Assembly (NCBI GenBank): GCA_030068075.1 | Contig: CM057823.1 | Span: 16,712,485 to 16,776,484 of the forward strand | Source: Paguma larvata | Lineage: Eukaryota; Chordata; Mammalia; Carnivora; Viverridae | Direction of reading: 5' to 3' | DNA length: 64,000 bases | Shown: positions 1 through 12,610 of the stretch, one piece after another | How the letters are laid out: each line of letters opens with the position of its first letter | Numbering within the stretch: position 1 is the first letter of the stretch | Made by a program: the position numbers and the translations under genes | The notes under the pieces: model-generated | Told to the model about the DNA's origin: nothing | Seen by the model: only the letters and a program-made list of their open reading frames with translations | The model's database searches: none

Positions 1-3000
1 GGAATCCAAGATATTTAGAGAAGACAGTGAAACAAAGAATCCTAAGGACCCTGCCCCAGGAGATCATTAGGCCCAATGAGTAAAAACAGCTATGAAAGGT
101 TAGACCCAGGCATAAAGCAAAGAAGGGTGGTATTTTGTCAATCAAAGTGAAAAACAAATCTTTTCAAGGGAGGAATGAGTAACTGAGGACTCAAAGCTGC
201 TGGATTTTGCATTATAACTAAATGATTAAAAGAAAAAAACAAATTTAGTGACATGATGGGGGCAAAAAATAGCATGAAAGACATCAAGAGAAAATGAGAT
301 GAGAAGAATTATAAAATTGGGTTTAGACAATTTTCTGAGAAGTTTTCATTCAAATTTTAGCAGACAACTGTAATGGAAGCTGGAGGGGGTGTTTTTAGAC
401 GGGAAAACTGATGATACATAACAGAGGACAGAGAAGTCATAGGGTGAATTTCGTAGGGAAGATGAGGACATGGAATTTTGTGCATGAATGGATCTTCTTT
501 AGTAATAAAAGGGTAGGCACATATGCACATGTGTTTATTAATCTGGTAGGAAGAATTTGATGAAATTCTTAACTAACTGAATTTATTTTTCTCCAGTGAC
601 AAAAGAATGCACATCTGGTGTGAGTGAGAATAAGAACAGGGGCAAGATAATAGGATAAAGAAAGATTCCGTATAATGCTCTGTTTTCCTTCAAACAAATT
701 TCATCTGATTGGGAGTGGAGATGAAGTAGCCAGAAAATTAGAGTTTTCCCACAGCAGCACAAGGAAGCAAGAGAAGGATAAGGTCACTGAAGGTGTATGA
801 ATGGTCCATTTAGGGAAGGACTGGGGAAAAAGACTCTGGAGTTATGGAAGCTGAAATATTGTATTAGAATTGGACTGTGAATCCTAGTGAAGTCAGAGTA
901 TTGTTATAGTTTTGGAACAAGAAAGAATTAATTGCAACAGTAGGAGTTGAAATTAAAAAGGGGGGTCGTTTGGAGTAGAAATTATAGAAGTTTCAGTTTT
1001 CAGCGATGACAAGTTCTATGAATGATCGTGAGAGTGAATCATTGATTCACTTGGGCTGAGAAGAAAAATCACTGGAGAAGAAGAAATCAAGGAATTGAGA
1101 AGCCAAAATATGAGGACAACGATCTGTATGGATATTTGGCATGGATTATGACAGAAGTATGATGAACTAGAAGGATGAGATTTAGTGTTAAAAGCTACAA
1201 ATCAAAATGTAAATATCACAGTCATACACTGATTAATAGAACAGACCCTTTGTAAAGCAAGAGGCTCTAGGAAATACAAAGAGATATAGGTAGAAACAGA
1301 CTAATAACTGGAATCTTAACACACTACTCTCAGCATAATAAAGGTCAAATGGCCAAAAATATATGTGAGGATAAAGAAAAGTTAACCCACATAATTAATA
1401 ATATAATCATTAAGGAGAATGCCTATCTATCCATTCATTTATCCATCTCATCATTTATAAGATTACATCACTAGAAAGTTTAAGTGCCAAAAGCAGAATT
1501 ATTAAAATCAAATTCTCTGATGACACTGTAATAAAACCGCTATTGATAATACAAATTTAAAATGCCGTCAACATGGAAATTTTAAACAGGTGCCTATTAA
1601 ATAACACCTGGGAATCTGGCTCAAAGGGAATATATGCGAGCTTTATATGTTACATTAACATCCTATGTGTCAATTTATTGTGAATATTTTTCCCTGCCTG
1701 TGGTTTGCATTTATTATGTCACATACGGTGTCGAATACATTGACCTTTACTTTTTTACATTGTTTTGATGTTTTGTTAAAAGGCTCTCTTGAATCAATAC
1801 TACATAATCACTAATATTTTCCTTAGATATTTAGATTTCAGAGTTTTAGCCTTAACTCTAATCTATCTGGAATTTATTTTGGAATATAATATGATGAACT
1901 GTTGTCCAAATGTACTTTCCAAACGGCCAGAAAATTTTGCCATTTTAATATATTCAAGAATATATAAACTATTTATTAATGTAGTTTGTATTTTACTTTA
2001 ATTGAAAACAGCCATCAGAATTCAAACAATAAAGAATTGCATAATTTAAACTTAAGACTCTTCTTCGTGCTCTCAATTCAAATCCCCAAGTCAATATTTA
2101 AAAATTTGATAACGTTAGTGTATATTCCCTATTAACGCTTGACACATTGTTCCTGTATATAAATTCCTTTCTCCTCATAACCACAGTCAGTACCTGACCC
2201 ACACAATTTTCATCGGACCTGGTGGTGAGCAAAAGAGATAAAATATACATATATCCACACCTTATAATATTTAATAAAAATTTAACCAGCCTGAAAATTC
2301 ACAAGATTTAGATATATGGATGGCTGTGTTAATTATTAATGGACAAGTCTGAACTCCAACATGTTTGGCTAGAGGCCATTACAAAGCTTCTCAAATAAAG
2401 ATATATATTGTCTTCAGACAAAACTATAAAGGTTCAGAGAGAGCAGAGTTAGAAATAGGCTAAGAATATAAAACCATGTAAAGTCCCACAGTCAGAAATT
2501 GTTTAGGCCTGGCCACCCTGAAAGCATTGATGGGGTCGCATAATGAATAACAGTCTATGTTTCACCATGCCTTGCTCCATTGTTCCTACAAGACTCTGTC
2601 CTCTGAGAGCACTCCCAAAACACACTAAAGCCCCAGAGTTTACCCATACAAACTTTATGGTTTCACTAGTCAATCATTCTCTAAAAGATTCTTCTACCTC
2701 TCTGCTAAGCATTCCAGCTTCTGCTGACACCTCGCTAGCCTTCCTAGACCCTGGGAGCAAGCATTCTTTCTGGGTCAACTCTGCTTCCTGTAAAGTGTTA
2801 CCATTTTCTGAGCCTTATCATGTTGACACCTGGAGAAAAGCATCCTAATGAGACTGAATAAACATGACAGGAGGAATAAATACTCCCTCTCCAGCTTTTC
2901 TTGCTTCACACTGATGGAAGAGACTATAGGGATATCTTAGTGTAACTGATTCCTCCTGCTAAACCAGAGCTAAACACCTGCTGAGCTGACAATGGAATGA

Positions 3001-4208
3001 GGTATCACTGTCTCTTTGAGGTCTTCTATGTAGTTGGAGTAGGAGAGCATCCTAATTCTAAACTATTTACAGAACTTCTCTATACCCCAGAGGTTTCTGT
3101 AACAATAGAAATGATTTTGCATGAGGACCAAGACTTTTAGAAAAGAACTTAAACCAAAGACACGGGGTTCAAAAAAAAATACCTGTTTAACAGTCATCGA
3201 CTAAATATGCATACCATGATATCACAGCACAAAGATCAATGCCTGGCATACAGCAGGTCTAAGCTGAATGTGCGATGTTATACATGAGTCAGTTAGTCCT
3301 TCCCGGGCACCCCCAGCACACACATCGGCTCACAGAGGACCCTTAAAGTGATGAGAAATATGTGACACAAACAGTCGTTGTCAGAGATGTTCAAGAAGAT
3401 TTGAAGAGGAGATTCCAAGAGAAAAAAAAATCAAACCAACTTTTTGCTTGGTGACAAGATAAATGTTCACAGGAGGAAGATGTATAAATGTGACAGATTA
3501 GTAGTCACTGCTGGACAATGTGTTGAATACCTAAGTAAGTTTAATGAACCAATTTTGTAATGTTTCCTTAGGGCTGTCTCATTCCGCCAAACACGGGAGG
3601 TCTTCGCCAGAGACCAAATGCAAATCAAACAGCTAGAGTCCTATACTAAGATGCGTTAACAGACCTCCGGTGACTAATGTTTTGATACTGGGTATAACTC
3701 ATCATGCCTAGCCCTTCTTCTCTAGGGCTCCCTTCTCTCTCAGAAAGTTGTTTTATCTTCTGAGAGGAAAATTTACATGGAATCATCTCACCATTTCAAA
3801 TACTGGGATACAGCCCAGCAAAGGCAGAGCTTATGTGTAATTTCCAGAACTCGGGAAGAACAGAATGATATCAGTTGGGTCCTGCCCAACCATCCTCCAG
3901 ATATAATCCTTCAGTAGATATAAGAAGTCTCTAAATCATGCTAAAATCTCTGTTATGTATGAGCCATTTCAGATCACTTTTATAAAGCCAATTATTGTGA
4001 AGAATTATTTAGAATGTCAAAGGTAAAAAGCTTTAATTCTGAAGAAAATTGTTGTAATATGAGGCATTCTGTTAAGTAATCATTCAATAAATATGTATGG
4101 AATCTCTATTTGTTGATTTTGTCACTACTAAAGCAGTTTATGATTATGAGAAAGAAGCCTAAAGATCGACTGGCCGTATGCCCCTTTTTGCTCCTGTGGA
4201 GTCAAAGG
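1..4208. other. Unclassified AT-rich non-coding DNA
   Basis: I recognise no gene, RNA gene or clear interspersed repeat here. The first 1.3 kb is purine-rich with phrases seen in decayed ancient repeats, but no family can be named. The longest open frame (2543-2848, 101 codons) has low-complexity composition, no recognisable domain and no promoter or splice context, so I treat it as chance. The rest is A/T-rich with stop codons in all frames. Confidence 0.6.
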
Positions 4209-4274
4209 TTGTTCTAGCCTAGGAACATCAGGAACCTAGGCTAAAACCTAGGAACACAGGATGTTCTAGCCTAA
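4209..4274. repeat. Cluster of short direct and inverted CCTAGG repeats
   Basis: The motif TGTTCTAGCCT occurs near both ends of the cluster (about 4210 and 4263). Between them are three CCTAGG-containing words, one inverted as AACCTAGGCT. The segment can fold into several alternative hairpins. I recognise no element family; short local duplication with inversion is the simplest reading. Confidence 0.6.
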
Positions 4275-6809
4275 TTAATACGAGCATTCCTTTTCACCCT
4301 CAAAAGTCTCCCACTCTAGATATAAACAATATGGTCTTTCCAGACAAAGGACATGTAAAAGCAACATGATCACTGGTAGATATTAACTACCAAAAGAAAA
4401 CGAGGATCGCCAGTTAAGGGAGCTCCCCAGAGGGAAAGATCACCTCATGCTAACACATTAGATCACTGAAACTAAATGGCAACAGGTAAAGTAGGGTAAA
4501 AAGTATCGCAGGCAGAAAGACTGCTAAGAACAAGCACTGGGTTGGGCAAAGAAAAGCATATTCAGGGGGAAAAATGGATCCTGTAGTTTTAGAAATAATT
4601 TAGGAAGGTAGTAACAAGAGATCCAGTGCAGTCGAGTGCAGCCCGGACTACTGAGGACCTTAAAACTCTGGTTAAGAAGTTTCGGCATTATTTCATAAAA
4701 AAGTTAAAGAATTTAGAGGCATTAAATGCCATGTTCTGGATTTGTATGAGAAATTTAATTTGGAAGAAAGAATGAGAATAGATTGGAAGATAACTAGAAG
4801 GTATGGGGCAATGCTTCATTTTTAAAACAACCTACTAGACATGTCCAATTAACGTGTTTTTTTTTTTTTTACTCTGAAATTCTCTATTTATGAGTCTCAA
4901 ATGAGAAAAATTAACTAAACTAAGTAATCATATCTTGGAATATCTTATGTCTGAAGACCTGTGCTAGAGAAAATATAATAAAGACTCATGAATTTTTCAA
5001 GGGGAATAAAGAGAGCAAGAACAAAGATATCCCGAAGATTTGATGCAGAAACGATACAGGGTTTGAGTTAGCATGTGCTGATCGAGGGTTACTGGTTGTC
5101 GGCGGGAGTAAAACCCTGGTTGTATCTTTTGCCAATTTCCTTGTAAATACTCCACCAGAAATTTCGAGCTATCTGCATGAACTCACTGAATACAGAATTG
5201 GAAGAGGTGTGCACCATTGGTCATATGACCCGGTATGAACCATCGCCGGGACACCAGGGCAGCAATCCACTTCAGTGTAAAGTTTGCCCTGTGTGGCACT
5301 TTCTACTTGAAGTTAACTAAGTCACTTTAGGAACACACATGGTGCATATAGTTGTAGATATACAGCAAGTAAAATGCTCTAGAATATATGTTGTTAGGGT
5401 CAACTAATTAAAACCATTCTTTTTCAAGTAGTAGTGAAAGAAGTATATGACACTAATGCCCTAGCTGGCCACTCGGCATATCAGCTATTTGTGCCATGGT
5501 CCACACAGAGCCTTCAGGGTGCACAAAGTTGCCATCAATGGAGGGAAAGTAGAAAACCTGAAGACTTAAATACATAAGGGGAGTCAAGGCTGAGTTGTCC
5601 TAACTTTGAGTGTAAGAATAGTCTATGGATTCCTGCTCCTATGATTGTATCACTTTCACTACAGAGTATATCAACATTTATTTATTTTCTTGTTTGATAA
5701 AGCTTTGTTTCCTTTTCAGTATGCCATTTGAAAGCAACATATTCAAAACACAAACAAAGAGGAAGGAAGAAACTAAAATAAATTTTTAATAACAAATTAA
5801 GTACTGCACTTACATTTCTCAAGAAAGTTAATGATGAACAGAGTTGAAACAACACTTTTACTGAAAGTTAAACAGCTGATATAATTGCAAATGCCACTGT
5901 AAATTTAGTTAAAAACAACAATATTAAAGATGAAAAAACTTTTTTAACATATGGTAAAAAGTAATATTTTTATCAGTTGTGAAATATATGAAAGATAAAT
6001 GCACAGAGAATTCGTTTGGTGCATACAAGGTTTATATTTGCATCTAAAAAAAGCTTTGTAATTCTAGCAGGTGAAACAGAAGTCATAGTTGCTAAAAACT
6101 ACAAAATTTTTATATTGGGGCAAATAAATTATTGCACACATACACAATAAAAAATAGTTTGTATGGCAGTCCATACTCCATTTCTTTGACTCTTGTCATC
6201 ACACAGTGTTTAGAAATATTTTGGTCATTGTAGAACAGGTTTGTAGGTCAAACCATGTGTCCTCCAATGTCAACAGCTTTTAATCTTTATTACATAAATG
6301 GACTGCCAAAAGTTCATCTTTCAAGCTTTTTAATTCATTACAAATATTGAAAACCAAGATTCAATATGCAATATATTGAAATGTATGCCTACAAATGCAA
6401 AGGAAAATGGGATGATGGCATTTTAAGTAGTGTATATATTTTAATATTAGATTCTAAAATGAAGTTTTAGAGTATCTTGAATTCTGGTTAAAATATTCTG
6501 ATGAATCATGTGTGTGAATAAAATAAAATCATACCCTGTGTAATAATGGAATACAAAAAGAAGGCCATAGTTTCAAAGAATTTAAATTTGATGAAAGTTT
6601 CCAAAAAATGCAAATAAGTGACATGTGATGATATTTGCCTGGAACAAATGTTTACTAAAAATTTAAAGTAACTGCTAAGCTTAAGAGTAAATTCTACTAT
6701 ATGGTGAATAATCTCAATATCAGTTTTACTTTAATTTAAATGTGAATATGTCATTATAAATTTTCATTTCCATTCACACTGTCCTTCTTTAGTAAACTAT
6801 GGCCTTCTT
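4275..6809. other. Unclassified AT-rich non-coding DNA
   Basis: There is no gene or clearly recognised repeat. A T tract lies near 4857-4870. The part 4580-4810 resembles a decayed ancient mammalian repeat but cannot be assigned. From 5650 onward the sequence is very A/T-rich. Confidence 0.55.
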
Positions 6810-7090
6810 CACAAATATCCATATAAAACACAAAATGAGAATCTCTTTTTTTTGTCTGAATAGTAAATAATTATAAAGTAAACTATGATTTTTAGTAAAA
6901 TAATAATTATTATTTTACTAAAAATCAACTTAAAGTATCAACAATATTAAATTCATTAATCATAAAAATAACAATTTGAAGATTATTACAATTTTATAAA
7001 TAATAAAAATACATTATTCTTGCTTTATAATTATTTACTATTCAGACAAAAAAAGAGATTCTCATTTTGTGTTTTATATGGATATTTGTG
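6810..7090. repeat. Long inverted repeat, arms about 70 bp, loop about 140 bp
   Basis: The left arm (6810-6880) and right arm (7021-7090) are reverse complements across about 70 bp. I see one length difference in a T/A run (8 T versus 7 A) and one mismatch at the inner end. The arms begin CACAAATATCCATATAAAAC. The flanks show no TA or 8-bp target duplication, which argues against a recent MITE. The loop contains a second, perfect palindrome. A templated inverted duplication (polymerase template switch) is one explanation; a long-TIR transposon is the alternative. Confidence 0.85.
6886..6927. repeat. Perfect 42-bp palindrome without spacer
   Basis: The half-site TGATTTTTAGTAAAATAATA continues to the centre and is then repeated as its exact complement; all 21 base pairs match. 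It lies just inside the left arm of the larger inverted repeat. Confidence 0.9.
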
Positions 7091-7124
7091 ATTTTTATTT
7101 CTTTGGATGGGGCTTTATTTTGAA

Positions 7125-7337
7125 TTTTTTTTAACGTTTATTTATTTTTGAGAGACATAGAGACAGAGAGTGAGCAGGGGAAGGGCAGAGAGAGAGAAGG
7201 AGACACAGAATCTGAAGCAGGCTCCAGGCTCTGAGCCGTCAGCACAGAGCCCGATGCAGGGCTCGAACTCACAGACTGTGAGATCATAACCTGAGCTGAA
7301 GTTGGCCGCTCAACCGACTGAGCCACCCAGGTGCCCC
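7125..7337 (-). mobile_element. Feline tRNA-Lys SINE (SINEC_Fc-like)
   Basis: Full-length minus-strand copy: T-rich tail, GA-rich stretch, then the complements of the SINE body and the tRNA-like head ending GGTGCCCC. It is flanked by 21-bp target duplications (7104-7124 and 7338-7358) with a single mismatch. It inserted just outside the right arm of the 6810-7090 inverted repeat. Confidence 0.95.
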
Positions 7338-7759
7338 TGGATGGGACTTTATTTTGAAAAATAGTTTCTGAATAAGACTATTTTATAATGTCAGAAATAC
7401 AATAAAATTGATCAAACAATACTTTGTATATAATTTTATTATTTTTAATAATTATTTATCTCATAAAGAAGAAAAAGGAGGAGTTTAGATCTGTCTACAA
7501 AAGGAAAGATAATTAACCTGAAGTAAAATGCATCATTTAGCAACTGAAAAGTCTGGACCTGAAGAAGAAAATAATAAAGCATAACACTAGCACTCATTTA
7601 AGAAATGTAGTATTGGCCTTTAAATAAATGCTTGAGTGTCAAAGAACGTCTCTGTAAAAAGAATTAAAGAAGAGTAAGGAAAAAATTCTTTCTGTTAGAC
7701 TGGAAAGTGGTGAGAAATTTCTCTATTCATCTCATAGCTTAATTTAAAAATAAATACAT

Positions 7760-7956
7760 AGGCACTGCATGGCTCAGCTGGTTAAACACTTGACTTGATT
7801 TCTGCTCAGGTCATGCTCTCACGGTTTGTGTGATCCAGTCCTGTGTCAGGCTCTACGCTGACAGCATGGAGCCTACTTGGCATCCTCTCCCTCTTTTACT
7901 CTGCCCCTCCCTTTCTGGTTCTCTCTTATATTAAATAAATAAACTTTATAAAAAAA
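7760..7956 (+). mobile_element. Diverged feline SINE
   Basis: Plus-strand SINE with recognisable head (GGCTCAG), GTCAGGCTCT and GACAGCATGGAGCCT modules and an AAATAAATAAAC tail. It is more diverged than its neighbours and has no clear target duplication, so it is probably older. Confidence 0.85.
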
Positions 7957-7989
7957 TATAAAACCACACACAGCAATAATATATACACT

Positions 7990-9060
7990 ATGATATTAAA
8001 ACTCACTGGACCAGGTATATGACAGATTAAAAACAGTCGAGGAGAGAATCAGAAAACTAGACTTGGGGAAATCCCCCCAGTGTAGTGCAGAGATATAGAG
8101 ACATAAAAATATTATTGACCAGGAAATTTAATGGAGAATATAATAGAGAGGATCCCAATAAGAGTACAGGAGAAGTAAGAAAAATGAAAGACAAATAATA
8201 TTTCAAAAATAATACCTTGGGGGGCGCCTGAGTGGCTCAGTCGGTTGGGTGTCCACCTTCAGCTCAGGTCATGATTTCACAGTTTGTGGGTTCGAGCCCT
8301 GCATCAGGCTCTGTGCTGACAGCTCAGAGCCTGGAGCCTGCTTCAGATTCTGTGTCTCCCTCTCTCTCTGCCCCTTCCCTTGCTCATGCTCTGTCTCTCT
8401 CTCCAAAAATAAATAAACATTAAAAAAAATAATAATATCTTGGAATTTTTGAGAATTAAAGAAAAAATGTAAGTACTCAGTTCAAAACAGCAAATTATGT
8501 TCAAAGTAGGAAACATGGTAGCAAATGCAAAGCAGACATCATGGGGAAGCTGCTGAACAAGGGTCATTAAAAGACAGAGAAAATCATAAAAGAAAAAATA
8601 ACAGGTTATTGAAAGTAATAACTACAAACATATACACACTACTTTTGTGACGACTGAAACACGATGGGATGCGAATTTCAGAGTTAATACAAAATATCTA
8701 TCAACTTAGAATTCTAAACCCATTGCACCTGGAACTCCATAATGAGTAGAAACAGATTTTTAGACAAAGGCTTAGAGAATTTGTTTCTATAGACCCTTAT
8801 GGAAACATACAAAGTTATGCTTATGTAAAAATAAAATTATGCTCAGGAGAAATACTAAGATATAAAAGGGAATGGAAATCAAAGAAACTAGTAAACATCT
8901 GGCAAAAACTGGGTACGTACTGAATATTAAAACAATAATCCATGAGATTATTGTTGTCTGCTGTGTTAGTTTTCTCAAAATTGATCTGCCCAGATAAACT
9001 GAAAGCAATTATTAAGCAATGTCAAGGGCATAAGAACCAATAAGTCATCAACGGAATGAC
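7990..9060 (+). mobile_element. LINE-1 ORF1-region relic (pseudogene)
   Basis: Decayed LINE-1 sequence from the 3' part of ORF1 and the inter-ORF region. The diagnostic stretch is around 8700-8790, where CTTAGAATTCTAAACCCA is followed by GATTTTTAGACAAAGGC and GAGAATTTGT, the order found in the C-terminal ORF1 RNA-binding region of mammalian LINE-1. A plus-strand SINE (8221-8430) splits it. No frame stays open and no nucleic-acid chaperone could be made. The edges are uncertain because the flanks are A-rich, and the family (an L1M-type ancestor) is inferred from the phrasing only. Confidence 0.6.
8221..8430 (+). mobile_element. Feline tRNA-Lys SINE
   Basis: Full-length plus-strand copy beginning GGGGCGCCTGAGTGGCTCAG, with an intact B-box-like GGTTCGAGCCC and an A-rich tail. 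Target duplications of 13 bp (8208-8220 and 8431-8443) differ at one position. It interrupts the LINE-1 relic. Confidence 0.95.
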
Positions 9061-9738
9061 AAGTTGACCTGGATGTTAGTATTGACAGGCTGATAGACTA
9101 ATGATTTTTAGAGTTGAGATGGTTCCAGTCTTTCTTTTCTAAAAAACTGAAGGAAGATCAAATTAAGATATCAGTTTGTAGAACATCAAAGAATGACTTT
9201 GATGATAGATGCATCATATGAGTGTTATTACTATTAAATAAAAATTCCATTCCCATCAATTTATTTAGGATTTTAGGCAGCACTTACAACGAATTAGTAT
9301 TGAATCCATTCTATCCTAGCGATAAGCAATATTCATCCTTGAATATATGACATGGTGGAGGGGCAATAATATAATCGCACTAAATCTGTGTCTAAATTTT
9401 TTTTATTAAAAGACATACATCTACTATATTGATGCAGTTTAACCAATGACTTTAATTATAATTTTAATAATAAATCAATCGAGAAGAAAATAACGTTAAG
9501 AGCCTTATGTTGACAAGTTACTGAAAAATTTTAAAGTAAATTTATACACTTTTGTTGAAATATATGAGATTTTTTTAGCATCATTATTATAAGCTAGGAT
9601 AAAATCTATGAGGGGAAGTAAAAAATAATAAAAACATTGAAAAATTTCTGTTAAAGTCTTTGTATTTTAAATAGGTTATGGTAATCATTGAATTAGTAAT
9701 TATGCAGGCTGTATTACATCCATTTAAAACAGGTTCGT
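9061..9738. other. AT-rich non-coding DNA
   Basis: I see nothing specific. It may include eroded LINE-1 sequence linking the relic upstream with the LINE-1 3' end at about 10 kb, but I cannot align it by eye. Confidence 0.5.
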
Positions 9739-9965
9739 TGGGCATCTGGGTGGCTCAGTTAGTTGAACTCCAACTTTAGCTCAGGTCATGATCTCATGGT
9801 TAATGATTTCATGGTTCATGGGCTCGCTGCTGTCAGTGAAGAACCTGCTTTGGATCCTCTGTCCCCCCCATTCTCTGCCCTCCCCTACTTGCACTCTCTC
9901 TCTCTCTCTCACACTCTCTCTCTCTCTCTCTCAAAAAATAAACATTTACAAAATAAAAATAAAAT
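9739..9965 (+). mobile_element. Feline SINE with internal rearrangement
   Basis: Plus-strand copy flanked by 13-bp target duplications (9726-9738 and 9966-9978, one mismatch). ATGATCTCATGGTTA (9788-9802) is followed at once by a near copy (9803-9817), and the usual module before the CT-rich part is shortened. A long (CT)n run lies before the tail. Confidence 0.92.
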
Positions 9966-9978
9966 AAAATAGGTTCGT

Positions 9979-10136
9979 AATAGTGTTGCATGGTGACAGA
10001 TGGTAGTGACACTTGTAAGTCATCAATCGAGATATTGCATCACTATGTTGTACGCCTGAAACAAAGGTAACATCGTGTGTCAAATATACTCAATACATAC
10101 ATACATACATACATACATGTGTACATACATAAGGTT
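9979..10136 (+). mobile_element. LINE-1 3' end with (CATA)n tail
   Basis: The phrases GTTGCATGGTGACAGATGGT and CACTATGTTGTACGCCTGAA, then a CTCAATA-like end, match the 3' UTR terminus of L1M-type elements. A (CATA)n microsatellite at about 10093-10136 appears to have grown from the tail. It is strongly 5'-truncated, or its 5' part lies beyond the SINE just upstream. Confidence 0.7.
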
Positions 10137-10139
10137 TAT

Positions 10140-11783
10140 GGTCATTATATGTTCACATGAATAAGATCTTTCGAAGCTATTTATTTATCTACTTATTTTA
10201 AGATATTGAAATGTGAAAATACTTAGATGCTGATGATATTCTAGAAAGACATTTTTAAATAATTCTCTTAGTGGTGTATTAGCAAAAGAATTATTAAATA
10301 TTATTCTAAAGAGTCTATACCTACAAGAAGATGAAGACATTAACTAACTTTAAACTTGTTAATGATAGCTATGAAAATAGCAATATACAATCTAACTTTC
10401 AAGCCACTGAGAAATCAGAAAAGTAAAGTGAACACAAGGAATCCAGAAGGAAGAAAAGTTGGAGGAAATACGTAATGAAAAATTATGGCTAATAAAATAA
10501 ACTTCTGACCTACCTGCAGATGCAGAGAACTAAATAAATCACAAGTGTCCTCTATCTCCAATGTTACCCAAAAACAAGTCTCTAGAGCTAAAGAAACTCC
10601 AGGATATATGCCCTTAATTGAGACTCTAGGGATGATCTGAAAATGAATTGGTAAAACACCAGGTCTGAGACTGGAAACACTAAGACTGACCAAGCAAAAT
10701 GATCTCTGTTATCATCACTGGAAACATCTTTAAAGCGGTCAATCTCCTGATAAAAGATGTTTTGTCTTTTTTTAATAAACTTTATTTCTTATAAAAAGTA
10801 GCATACGACTACTGCAGATATAAATAAATAACAAGAAGAAAGAAAAAAAATCATGTATCACCCTGCAATGTAGAAGGAGTCATTGTTAAACTTTTAATCT
10901 ATGCCCCGCACATATATATTAAGAGATTTCCTATATATCCAAAAAGATTAACATTGCATGCCAGATTTGTATCACAGCTATGGGAAGCTACTGAGAGATT
11001 TCAAGCAGGGAGTACTATGCTCAGTGATACAATGGGGAATGGCGGATAGGAAAGAAGCCAGTCCACCGGAGGGGGACCACTTAGGAGACCGCTCCAGTAC
11101 TGAAGAGAGATAGGTAGGAGTTAATGCAATAGGAGGTAGACTGAACAATATTTTATGATCACTGCACTTAAGTTTGTAGTAAGAAATAAGGGAAAGAGAA
11201 ATTGTAAATGATGCCCTCGGTTCTAGCTTATTAATCTCCTAAATTTAATATTTTAGATAAATCACCAAAATATGATTATCAGTTATTAGGATGTAGTAAC
11301 AGTCATGCTTTAATATATTATTTTCTTTACTGAAATTTCATTCCCTTTTCTTATTTTAGAGCTAATTTTCTACCAAAAGTTTACTTGAGAATCACTTTCT
11401 CTTATTCTAGCTAAACTAAGATAGCTAGACTCATAGCTTCCAGATGGTGTGAAGAATTCATTTTAAATCTAGTAAGATTCTCTAGATAGCAGACCAAGTT
11501 GAGGAAGCAGATGTGATCAAGATGCTGTGGATGAATTTAAGATCTGTTACTGTCACAACAGGGTAGGGTAGAAAAGATGTTTACTGATTTGTAAAATTGG
11601 AATGCCCAGAGTCCCCAAGGCAAATTGCACTGCATTCATTTCAGAAAGAACAGTTCGTGAGGAACCAAACTTTAAATTAATCCTGGTTTTCACACTGGTA
11701 TCGACTGATATCTATTTGTATTAAATTAATAATATTGATAAAAAGAATATGACTACTTAAATTACATAAAAATAAGTACTGTG
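10140..11783. other. Unclassified AT-rich non-coding DNA
   Basis: There are no genes. The part 10970-11160 resembles an ancient interspersed repeat (phrases like GCTACTGAGAGATTTCAAGC), but the family cannot be named. The remainder is A/T-rich. Confidence 0.5.
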
Positions 11784-11856
11784 AATATATACATATATAC
11801 TTATGTATATATATATATACATATACATATATATATATACACACATATATACACAA
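11784..11856. repeat. (TA)n / (CATATA)n microsatellite
   Basis: Imperfect alternation of TA, ACATAT and ACAC units. Open frames on both strands here are artefacts of the simple repeat. Confidence 0.9.
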
Positions 11857-11862
11857 GTACAA

Positions 11863-12610
11863 TTATTGTGAATTTAGGAGATTATAATAAAAGTATATGT
11901 AACTCAAAATCATGTATATTAATTACAATTTTTTCTTTAATAATGCATACATATTTAATGCCTTCAGTCTTAAAAAAAATGAAACTTTACCATACTAAAA
12001 TGTCTGAGATTTATACATGGGTTCTACCTTTGCAAACTATTTTCATGCTTTAATTAAAAAAAAAAAAGTTACAGCTAGCATCCGTGCCCTTTAAATTAGA
12101 AAATTTCTGTTATATTTACTTTTTACTGTATTTTATACACTGTAATTTTTTACTAGATATACCTTTAAGAACAAAACTCAAACCCTATTTCTAACAATCT
12201 CATAATTATTCTAGGTAGTGACTTCTGTGGGGGCCCAGTAGAGGGAAGAAATAAAGACATTATCTTGACTTGGCTACCTTTCTAAATTTTAATATCTTGT
12301 TTCCTATAGTCCAACATAATTGTCTCCCATAAAGAGGTAAGGCAGTACTATTTCCTATACTTACGAGCAAGGAAGGCAAATATTTCTTGTGCTTTAGATG
12401 CTCACAGTGCATCGATTCGCAGATCCTAAAGAACTCTGAACGCTCTACAAAACATAAGATCTTAGGAGAGAATTCCTTATTGCTTCCTCTGTAGAAATTC
12501 ATTTTCCCCTTTGTATATATTAACTTTTTTTAATGTATTAATTTCCTGGCCTTGTGCTTTAATTAATACCTAGGCTTTAACTAAAATCACCTCTCTTTAA
12601 AATAAATACT
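11863..12610. other. AT-rich non-coding DNA
   Basis: I recognise no feature. It contains an A run at about 12057-12067. Confidence 0.5.

Noticed and set aside
2543..2848. 101-codon plus-strand frame, S/P/T-rich
   Set aside because: No family recognised and no exon signals; it could be eroded repeat.
6810..7090. Inverted repeat considered as a microRNA-like hairpin or classical MITE
   Set aside because: The loop is too long and the arms A/T-rich for a typical microRNA precursor, and no target-site duplication supports a MITE; kept as a structural finding only.
7138..7326. Open frame with a MAQSVERPTSAQVMIS-type start, repeated in many places in the window
   Set aside because: It is a reading frame through the feline SINE body (also at 8232, 13149, 22902, 32541, 37958, 50005, 62216 and others). 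The similarity between these frames is repeat identity, not a gene family.
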